Source: CALOCY01 sp942491975
GTDB taxonomy: Bacteria > Bacteroidota > Bacteroidia > Bacteroidales > Prolixibacteraceae
Direction of reading: 5' to 3'
DNA length: 64,000 nt
NCBI GenBank assembly: GCA_942491975.1
Contig: CALOCY010000004.1
Coordinates: forward strand, 868,001 to 932,000
Position 1 is the stretch's first letter. Every line of letters begins with the position of its first letter. Shown piece by piece: positions 54,525 through 61,387 of the stretch. The notes beneath the pieces were generated by a model. It did no database searches. It saw only the letters and a list, made by a program, of their open reading frames with translations, and had not been told where the DNA came from. A program made the translations under genes and the position numbers.

Positions 54525-55592
54525 TTAAACCCTGTAAAACGTCCGATACCACTCGATAAACCGGCGTACCCCCACTTTGGTGCATATTTGCGGGTGATAG
54601 GTTAAATCGTTTTCCAGTCCCGATACGTCGGCAAATGTTTTGGGTACATCGCCGGGCTGGATAGGGTGCATCTCTTTTATGGCTTCTTTTCCGATGTTTT
54701 GTTCAATTTCATCGATAAAATCGAGCAGTTTAACCGGGGCTGACCGCCCGATATTGTACACTTTATAAGGAGCTGTGAGCGAGCTGCTTGCTGAGTCTTT
54801 ATAAGCGTGTGAGGGTGGATTGTTAATCACCCGGACCACACCTTCAATAATATCGTCGATATAGGTGAAGTCACGGAACATCTGCCCATGATTAAACACC
54901 TTGACAGGAACCCCTTCAAGAATGCTTTTGGTAAAGATGAAAAGTGCCATATCGGGACGCCCCCAGGGACCGTACACGGTGAAAAAACGCAATCCGGTGG
55001 TGGGGAAACCATACAGGTGGCTGTAGACATGTGCCATCAATTCGTTACTCTTTTTGGTTGCAGCATAGAGACTGATGGGATGGTCTACATTATCGTTGGT
55101 TGATAAAGGCATTTTGGTGTTGCTGCCATAGACACTCGAAGAGCTGGCATAGACCAGATGTTTGATTTTATGGTGCCGGCATGCCTCAAGAATATTTATA
55201 AAACCAATAATGTTACTGTCAATATAGGCATGTGGATTTTCAATGCTGTAACGTACGCCTGCCTGTGCTGCCAGGTTGCAGACGGCATCAAATTTATGTT
55301 GGTCGAACAGTTGAAAGAGTTGCTCACAGTCTTCCAGATTTAAGCGGATAAACCGATAATTTTTATGCTTTTCCGATTGTTTGGTTTCTCCAAACGGAAG
55401 CGGCTTTTTATCAGAAAAAGGTTGACCTTTTTCGCATACAATGCCTGTTTGTGCCAACCGGGCATACTTGAGGTTGACATCGTAATAATCATTTATATTG
55501 TCCAACCCCACCACTTCATCACCATGTTCCAGTAACCGTTGAACAAGGTGAAAACCGATAAACCCGGCTGTTCCTGTGATAAGAATTTTCAT
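54525..55592 (-). CDS. UDP-glucuronate 4-epimerase-type NAD-dependent epimerase
   Basis: The 355-residue short-chain dehydrogenase-type enzyme has the NAD motif GTAGFIGFHL, the segment VVGLDNINDYYDVNLKYARL typical of UDP-glucuronate epimerases, SSSSVYGSNTKMPLS and the catalytic pair YAATKKSNE (YxxxK). It would convert UDP-glucuronate to UDP-galacturonate in surface-polysaccharide synthesis. It lies downstream of the dehydrogenase gene by 18 bases, at the end of the sugar operon. Confidence 0.92.
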   Translation of the reverse strand: MKILITGTAGFIGFHLVQRLLEHGDEVVGLDNINDYYDVNLKYARLAQTGIVCEKGQPFSDKKPLPFGETKQSEKHKNYRFIRLNLEDCEQLFQLFDQHKFDAVCNLAAQAGVRYSIENPHAYIDSNIIGFINILEACRHHKIKHLVYASSSSVYGSNTKMPLSTNDNVDHPISLYAATKKSNELMAHVYSHLYGFPTTGLRFFTVYGPWGRPDMALFIFTKSILEGVPVKVFNHGQMFRDFTYIDDIIEGVVRVINNPPSHAYKDSASSSLTAPYKVYNIGRSAPVKLLDFIDEIEQNIGKEAIKEMHPIQPGDVPKTFADVSGLENDLTYHPQICTKVGVRRFIEWYRTFYRV

Positions 55593-55610
55593 CGCTGTTG
55601 TTTTTTGAGG

Positions 55611-56909
55611 TTATAATCTGCCGTCAATGAGTTTTTTATCCAATATGCCTTTAACATCAAATACAACACTGTTGCTGTTGGCTTTCATCTTTTGCAGGTC
55701 AAACGTTTTAAACTGGTCGTGTGCAACAGCCAGTACAATGGCATTGAATGTTTCGTTTTCGGGCGAATGGCAAAGCTCAACACCAAATTCTTCTTCTACT
55801 TCGCCGGCATCGGCCCAGGGATCATATATTTTTACTTCTGCCCCATATTCTTTAAATTCACGATAAATATCTATTGCTTTGGTATTGCGTATGTCGGGGC
55901 AATTTTCTTTGAATGTAATCCCCAAAAGCAGTATTTTTGAATCCTTAATGGTATTGCCTTTCTTAATCATCAATTTCACCACTTCACCGGCTACATAAGC
56001 CCCCATTTCGTCGTTGAGGCGTCTTCCTGACAAAATAATCTGGGGATGGTAGCCCACCTCCTGTGCTTTTTGTGCAAGGTAATACGGGTCGACACCAATA
56101 CAATGCCCCCCTACCAGACCGGGCTGAAATTTAAGAAAATTCCATTTGGTAGCAGCTGCCTCCAGCACATCATGTGTATCGATTCCCAGTTTATTAAAGA
56201 TGCAGGCCAGTTCATTTACAAAGGCAATATTTATATCGCGTTGGGAGTTTTCGATAACCTTTGCAGCCTCGGCAACTTTTATAGATGGTGCCAGATGTGT
56301 TCCGGCGGTTATGATGGAACGGTAAAGTGCATCTACTTTTTGGGCTACTTCAGGTGTTGAGCCGGATGTTACCTTTTTAATCCGGGTAAGGGTATGCTCC
56401 TTGTCGCCCGGGTTGATCCGCTCAGGTGAATAACCACAGAAGAAATCGGTATTGTATTTCATACCTGACACCCTTTCAAGTACAGGGATACAATCCTCTT
56501 CGGTTACACCCGGATATACGGTTGATTCATAAATAACAATATCCCCCTTCTCAAGCATCGTTGCTACAGCCTCACTGGCATGCAGCAGGGGGGTAAGGTC
56601 GGGGCGGTTGTTTTTATCCGTAGGTGTGGGAACGGTAATGATGTAGTAATTGCAATTTTTTAGGTAGTCTTTTTCAGCTGTAAGAAACAGTCCTTTATCC
56701 TGAGCAATTTTCGATTTTTCAGGTAACAATACAGCCTGAAGCGCAGCATCTTCTACCTCAAGGGTAGAGTCATGCCCGCTATTCAGTTCATCTACCCGGT
56801 ACTGTTTTATATCGTATCCTGTAACAGGGTGACTCTTGGCAAACTCAACGGCCAGCGGAAGTCCCACATAGCCAAGCCCGATTATTGCAATGCGCATATC
56901 GTTGGTCAT
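55611..56909 (-). CDS. UDP-N-acetylhexosamine 6-dehydrogenase (TviB/WbpO-like)
   Basis: The 432-residue protein has the NAD motif IAIIGLGYVGLPLAVEFAK, the segment TVPTPTDKNNRPDL, the active-site region QPGLVGGHCIGVDPYYLAQK with the catalytic Cys, and GITFKENCPDIRNTKAID. The sequence GGHCIGVDPYYLA with GRRLND fits the TviB/WbpO branch acting on UDP-GlcNAc or UDP-GalNAc. It makes the uronic acid substrate for the WbpB/E/D-like enzymes encoded just upstream, and it overlaps the oxidoreductase gene by 4 bases. Confidence 0.92.
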   Translation of the reverse strand: MTNDMRIAIIGLGYVGLPLAVEFAKSHPVTGYDIKQYRVDELNSGHDSTLEVEDAALQAVLLPEKSKIAQDKGLFLTAEKDYLKNCNYYIITVPTPTDKNNRPDLTPLLHASEAVATMLEKGDIVIYESTVYPGVTEEDCIPVLERVSGMKYNTDFFCGYSPERINPGDKEHTLTRIKKVTSGSTPEVAQKVDALYRSIITAGTHLAPSIKVAEAAKVIENSQRDINIAFVNELACIFNKLGIDTHDVLEAAATKWNFLKFQPGLVGGHCIGVDPYYLAQKAQEVGYHPQIILSGRRLNDEMGAYVAGEVVKLMIKKGNTIKDSKILLLGITFKENCPDIRNTKAIDIYREFKEYGAEVKIYDPWADAGEVEEEFGVELCHSPENETFNAIVLAVAHDQFKTFDLQKMKANSNSVVFDVKGILDKKLIDGRL

Positions 56910-57970
56910 ATATTCTTTTTTATACGTTTACTCTTCTTGTGCCAGTGTGCATCACGCACCTGGTAAATTCGTTCAATAATGTCAACAACTTTCATTCCCT
57001 CAAGGGCATTTGTTGTTATCGGTATTTTTTGGGTAAGTTTATCAACAACATTTTGGATAACATGGTGATGGTTTTGTGCCGATCCTTTGTATTGACCGTA
57101 ATTGTTGGGCGGCGCCGATGGTTCAAGTCCGGGCATTTTATACCCTTCAATAGCACAAACTTCCACCTCATTCATGTATTGTCCTGCCACCTTTATTGTG
57201 CCTTTTTCGGCAATAACGGTCATGGAACTTTCGAGGTTCTTTTGATTTACAGAGGTGGAGTAGTTTAAGCAACCCATTCCACCGTTTATAAAATCAAACA
57301 GTACAAATCCCGAGTCTTCAAAATCGGTAAGGTCACGGTGGTTAAAATCGTTAAAACTGCCTTTTATATTTGCAATATCCCCAAATAGCCAGTACATGAT
57401 GTCGACAAAGTGCGAAAACTGGGTAAAAAGCGTTCCGCCATCCTGCAACGCATCGCCATGCCAGTTGCCAGGTGTGTAATACCGTTCATCGCGGTTCCAG
57501 TAACAGTTTACCTGCACCATGTATACATTACCCAGCAGTTTATTATCAACCACCTCTTTAAGCCATGCCGAAGGGGGCGAGTACCGGTTTTGCATCACGG
57601 CAAATATATGTTTGCCCACTTCCAGTGATTTAAAAATCATACGTTCGGTATCGGCTTTTGATAGTGCCATAGGTTTTTCACAAACGACATGGCAACCGTG
57701 TTCCAATGCTTTTACGGTATAATCGGCATGTAGACCGTTGGGTACACATATATTAATAACATCAATCTCGATATCGGATTTCAGTAATTCATCAAATGAG
57801 GAAAAGAAGGGTTCTTCAAGGTTTTCAATAGTGCACTTTTCGGGAGTACGTATGTCGCATACAGCTGTCAATTGACAATGGCTGTTGCGACGGATCATTT
57901 CTATATGGCGTTTTCCGATGTGCCCTGCTCCGATTACTGCAAATTTTATGTCGCGTTTTATACCTTGCAT
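56906..57970 (-). CDS. Gfo/Idh/MocA oxidoreductase, WbpB-like
   Basis: The 354-residue protein has the nucleotide-binding start KFAVIGAGHIGKRHIEMI, then NICVPNGLHADYTVKALEHG and HVVCEKPMALSKADTE (the conserved EKP motif). Genes next to it suggest the WbpB role: oxidising position 3 of UDP-GlcNAcA so that an amino group can be added. It stands between the acetyltransferase and the dehydrogenase in one operon. Confidence 0.88.
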   Translation of the reverse strand: MQGIKRDIKFAVIGAGHIGKRHIEMIRRNSHCQLTAVCDIRTPEKCTIENLEEPFFSSFDELLKSDIEIDVINICVPNGLHADYTVKALEHGCHVVCEKPMALSKADTERMIFKSLEVGKHIFAVMQNRYSPPSAWLKEVVDNKLLGNVYMVQVNCYWNRDERYYTPGNWHGDALQDGGTLFTQFSHFVDIMYWLFGDIANIKGSFNDFNHRDLTDFEDSGFVLFDFINGGMGCLNYSTSVNQKNLESSMTVIAEKGTIKVAGQYMNEVEVCAIEGYKMPGLEPSAPPNNYGQYKGSAQNHHHVIQNVVDKLTQKIPITTNALEGMKVVDIIERIYQVRDAHWHKKSKRIKKNI

Positions 57971-57988
57971 GGTTTTATAATTAGCTTG

Positions 57989-58561
57989 TTATTCAATACA
58001 GGAGATTCTCCCCTTATTTAATTTGTATTTCTCCCCGCTTTCAGGACAGGTGGCTAAACCTGTTTTATCAAATATAAGTTTGTGCCCGTGTTTGCCCATC
58101 CATCCGGTTTGCCGGGCCGGATTGCCTATTACCAGTGCATACGGCGGGATATTTTTGGTGACAACAGCACCTGCACCGATAAATGCATACGCCCCAATAG
58201 TAATACCACACACAATTGTTGCGTTGGCCCCGATGGTTGCCCCTTTTTTTACCAGGGTATTTTTGTACTCATTTTTGCGAACAATGGCACTGCGCGGATT
58301 CACAACATTGGTAAATACCATGGATGGCCCTAAGAACACGTCGTCTTCACAAATTACGCCGGTGTATATCGATACGTTATTTTGCACCTTGACATTATTA
58401 CCCAGTGTTACCTGTGGTGAGACCACCACATTTTGTCCGATGTTGCATCGTTCACCAATGATGCAACCGGGCATGATATGGCTAAAATGCCATATTTTTG
58501 TCTCATTCCCGATATGGCATCCCTCATCAATAACTGCTGTTTCGTGTGCAAAAAAGCTCAT
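57989..58561 (-). CDS. Left-handed beta-helix acetyltransferase, WbpD-like
   Basis: The 190-residue protein has hexapeptide repeats of the left-handed beta-helix type (CHIGNETKIWHFSHIMPGC, IGERCNIGQNVVV, GATIGANATIVCGITIGAYAFIGAGAVV). The ending VIGNPARQTGWMGKHG is typical of WbpD, which acetylates the new 3-amino group of the UDP-sugar. It is 18 bases upstream of the oxidoreductase. Confidence 0.9.
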   Translation of the reverse strand: MSFFAHETAVIDEGCHIGNETKIWHFSHIMPGCIIGERCNIGQNVVVSPQVTLGNNVKVQNNVSIYTGVICEDDVFLGPSMVFTNVVNPRSAIVRKNEYKNTLVKKGATIGANATIVCGITIGAYAFIGAGAVVTKNIPPYALVIGNPARQTGWMGKHGHKLIFDKTGLATCPESGEKYKLNKGRISCIE

Positions 58562-58607
58562 TTTTAGTGATTTTTTTGGAAAACAAGAAAGGTACTAAAA
58601 TTTTGTA

Positions 58608-59741
58608 TTACTCCGTATAACTTTTTACAGTTTTGGTAATATAGTGTAATTGTGTTGCCGAAAGTTCGGTATGCATGGGCAGTGAAATAACCGTTTCCGA
58701 TAACCTCTCTGTTACGGGGAAATCACCTTTTTGGTATCCAAGGTATGCATACGCTTTTTGCAGGTGTAACGGCACCGGGTAATAGATCATTGCCGGGACT
58801 TCTTTTGATAAAAGAAAATCACGGAAGCTGTCCCTGTTTATATTTTTTGCTTTCAGGGTGTATTGATGAAAGCAGTGGGTGCTGTATGGCACTCTGTATG
58901 GCGTGTCAATAAATGAGCAGTCGGCAAACTGTTCATCATAAAAATCAGCTGCATTATTACGGGCTTTGGTGTACCGGTCAAGATACCTGAGCTTTACGTC
59001 CAGTATAGCCGCCTGTATGGCATCAAGCCGCGAGTTCACACCGATGTAATCGTGGTAGTAGCGACGTTCCATACCGTGGTTGGCAATAATCCTGAGCTGT
59101 TTTGCCAACTGTTCATCAGAAGTAAAAAGAGCCCCCCCGTCACCGTAAGCCCCCAGGTTTTTGGAAGGAAAAAAACTGTTGCACCCGATATGGCCGATGG
59201 TACCTGCTTTTTGTCGCTCCCCGTTGCTGTGGATATAATCGGTGCCCAGTGCCTGACAGGCATCTTCAATAACGTAAAGGTTATGTTTTTGTGCAATTTG
59301 CATGATCTGTTCCATGTGGGCACATTGCCCGAAAAGGTGTACGGGAATAATCGCTTTTGTTCTAGCGGTAATATGCTGCGCTATCAGACGGGGGTTGATA
59401 TTGAAACTGTCGGGATCAACATCAACCAGTACGGGTTTCAGTTTTAGTAATGCAATAACTTCGAGGGTGGCAATAAATGTAAACGGAGTGGTAATAATTT
59501 CATCCCCTTCATTCAGCCCGGTTGCCATCAATGCCATTTGAAGCGCATCTGTACCGTTTCCACAGGTAATAACGGTTGAATTAAGGTACGCGGAAAGATG
59601 TTCCTCAAATGCGGTTACCTTTCCGCCTTTTACAAACTGCGACGAAAGAATAACCTCCTTAATGGCACGATCAATCTCCTGTTCAATTTTCAGGTATTGC
59701 CCCTTCAGGTCAACCATTTGTATGTTATTATCACTGCCCAT
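58608..59741 (-). CDS. DegT/DnrJ/EryC1/StrS aminotransferase, WbpE-like
   Basis: The 377-residue PLP enzyme has VITCGNGTDALQMAL, VIEDACQALGTDY and the PLP-lysine region NSFFPSKNLGAYGDGGALFT. The ending (MIYYPVPLHLQKAYAYLGY) is typical of WbpE-type sugar aminotransferases. It adds an amino group at position 3 of the UDP-sugar. It is the first gene of the surface-sugar operon; the product is likely a UDP-2,3-diacetamido uronic acid. Confidence 0.92.
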   Translation of the reverse strand: MGSDNNIQMVDLKGQYLKIEQEIDRAIKEVILSSQFVKGGKVTAFEEHLSAYLNSTVITCGNGTDALQMALMATGLNEGDEIITTPFTFIATLEVIALLKLKPVLVDVDPDSFNINPRLIAQHITARTKAIIPVHLFGQCAHMEQIMQIAQKHNLYVIEDACQALGTDYIHSNGERQKAGTIGHIGCNSFFPSKNLGAYGDGGALFTSDEQLAKQLRIIANHGMERRYYHDYIGVNSRLDAIQAAILDVKLRYLDRYTKARNNAADFYDEQFADCSFIDTPYRVPYSTHCFHQYTLKAKNINRDSFRDFLLSKEVPAMIYYPVPLHLQKAYAYLGYQKGDFPVTERLSETVISLPMHTELSATQLHYITKTVKSYTE

Positions 59742-59956
59742 ATTTCTAATCTCTTAAACCGAATACGTTACCTTCAATTAATACTAACCTTTATTTTCAT
59801 TGATTATTGTTTTAACACGATTGCAGTGCATTAACCAACGTTTTACAAATTTAAAATAAAGTGTGGATATATATTGATTTACGGTAACCTTAAAACAGCG
59901 AATTAAGTATTAAAAGAGGGAGATTGTACAGTAGGGTAAAAAATCAAAAATGTTTC

Positions 59957-59986
59957 TTGATGTTTGAATAAAAACGTATATATTTG
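59957..59986 (+). promoter_or_regulatory. Bacteroidota-type promoter of tRNA-Lys
   Basis: TTG (59957-59959) and TATATTTG (59979-59986) are separated by 19 bases, matching the Bacteroidota pattern TTG-N19-TAnnTTTG. The tRNA begins 24 bases further on. Confidence 0.75.
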
Positions 59987-60009
59987 CACCTCTTTTGTGT
60001 AAAAAAGAT

Positions 60010-60082
60010 GACTCAGTAGCTCAGTTGGTAGAGCACATCCCTTTTAAGGATGGGGTCCTGAGTTCGAGACTCAGCTGAGTCA
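60010..60082 (+). tRNA. tRNA-Lys (anticodon TTT)
   Basis: The 73 bases fold fully: acceptor GACTCAG with CTGAGTC, D-arm GCTCAGTTGGTAGAGC, anticodon loop CTTTTAA (TTT) on stem CATCC/GGATG, T-arm CTGAGTTCGAGACTCAG and discriminator A. Its last 30 bases and the next 5 are repeated exactly at 60409-60443. Confidence 0.97.
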
Positions 60083-60085
60083 CAA

Positions 60086-60113
60086 GGAGAGATGCTAAGT
60101 CTCTCCTTTTTTT
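60086..60113 (+). terminator. Terminator of tRNA-Lys
   Basis: GGAGAGA pairs with TCTCTCC around TGCTAAG, and seven T residues follow. Confidence 0.9.
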
Positions 60114-60134
60114 ATCTCCAATATTGAGTTTGCC

Positions 60135-60389
60135 ATGTGTTATTATGTTTACATACTTCATAGTGAGTCGCTTAACAGATTTTACGTTGGATATACCAAT
60201 AACCTTGACAGACGGCTATCTGAGCACAATCGTAAAAAAGGCAAATATACTGATGCAGGTATTCCCTGGAGATTAATCTACTCTGAACCTTTTGATTCAA
60301 AGGGAGATGCCATGGAACGTGAAAAGTTTATCAAATCACACAAATCCAAGACTTTTATACACTCTTTGCTCAGCAGTAGCCCAGGGTAG
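60135..60389 (+). CDS. GIY-YIG nuclease-domain protein
   Basis: The 84-residue protein starts MCYYVYILHSESLNRFYVGYTNNLDRRLSEH, the GIY-YIG catalytic fold in the form YVYIL...FYVGYT, with Arg in the helix and Glu in AMEREKFIKS. Small GIY-YIG proteins of this kind are frequent in Bacteroidota and sit near repeats and rRNA/tRNA genes. The last residues (SSSPG) are encoded by tRNA-like sequence. It lies in a 356-base unit bounded by 35-base direct repeats of the tRNA-Lys 3' end. Confidence 0.9.
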   Translation: MCYYVYILHSESLNRFYVGYTNNLDRRLSEHNRKKGKYTDAGIPWRLIYSEPFDSKGDAMEREKFIKSHKSKTFIHSLLSSSPG

Positions 60390-60443
60390 GGCATTCCGCT
60401 TTGCGGAAGGGTCCTGAGTTCGAGACTCAGCTGAGTCACAAGG
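60374..60443 (+). repeat. tRNA-Lys-derived remnant with exact 35-base repeat
   Basis: 60409-60443 repeats 60053-60087 (start GGGTCCTGAG, end GTCACAAGG). Upstream, CAGTAGCCCAGGGTAGGGC looks like a D-arm and TTCCG/CGGAA like an anticodon stem with a five-base loop, so the whole is a broken tRNA. A further partial copy (CAGTAGCTCAGGACAGGGC) is at about 60613. Confidence 0.85.
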
Positions 60444-60594
60444 GGGTGTCCAAAAAGCCTTCGTGTTCTTTGTGTGTACTTGGTGTTCTTCGTGGTTATC
60501 TTTTTTAAATTATTGAACCACAAAGTCTCACAAAGAAGGCACAAAGTTCACAAAGTAACTGAATGATTATTTCTTATACTTTTTGGACACCCCC
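60442..60594. mobile_element. Small inverted-repeat element (MITE-like)
   Basis: The ends GGGGGTGTCCAAAAAG (60442-60457) and CTTTTTGGACACCCCC (60579-60594) are perfect inverted repeats of 16 bases; the interior also shows a partial palindrome of short CTTTGTG-type repeats. No gene is inside. From 60595 to 60942 the sequence is AT-rich, with a partial tRNA-like copy near 60613 and nothing else I can support. Confidence 0.75.
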
Positions 60595-60942
60595 TTTTTT
60601 ATCCTTGTCTGGCAGTAGCTCAGGACAGGGCATTCTGCCCGTTTCTATAAAAATTTCAATTAAAATCACAATACTCAGGTTTAAACCATTGCTATATTGT
60701 TAGCAATAGTTGATCTTTTAATGTTCTAAATATTGTATATTGCTTTTTTGTGATTGCTAAATAAATTTTATTTGTAATTCAATCCTATGTTTTTTTAGTC
60801 TATAAGAGTTTATCCGGCATTAAATTTGTTTTTTTTGTTTATCATTTTTTATATAAAAATAAATGTTGTAATTTTAAATTCGATAAATATGAAATTGTGT
60901 TTATATGATAAGATTTAAATCCCTTTATTTTTTAGTGTTTGT

Positions 60943-61350
60943 TTGTTGTGTAATGTAGAAAGTCTTTGCCCGTTGCTTTTTGTGTGTTCTTTGAGACGGG
61001 TTAACGTTTTGAAAAATTATCAGGCAGATAATATTGATAATGTTATTGAGGAACCTATCGGTGAAAAAAGCATTGTATTTAGTGATAAAAGCACTTCGTA
61101 TATTGATATAGCCGACTTTGTTGAATTACATGTAACTGAGAAGTCCGATAAAGAAACCACAAAGGAAACGCTACGGCGGGTACATATAACCATAAGTAAT
61201 GCTAAAAGGAATTTGCCTGGCAACGATCATAAAATCAAAGGAAAGTATCTTCAATTATACCTGAATAAATTTGTGTGCAAACTTAACAGACGGCACTTTG
61301 GTGATAAGATACCTGACAGGCCGGTAATTGCAAATATTACAGAATTATGA
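60943..61350 (+). pseudogene. Remnant of an IS1595/ISXO2-like transposase
   Basis: The last 55 residues (RRVHITISNAKRNLPGNDHK, KGKYLQLYLNKFVCKLNRRHFG) match the C-terminal region of ISXO2-like transposases, including the final NRR. The N-terminal DDE residues are not visible, and the first 30 or so residues look like intergenic sequence. It differs from the intact IS1595 at 19038, so it is an older and separate remnant. Confidence 0.7.
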
Positions 61351-61387
61351 CATAAAACGGACAATCAAATTTAAAAATTATAAGCTT

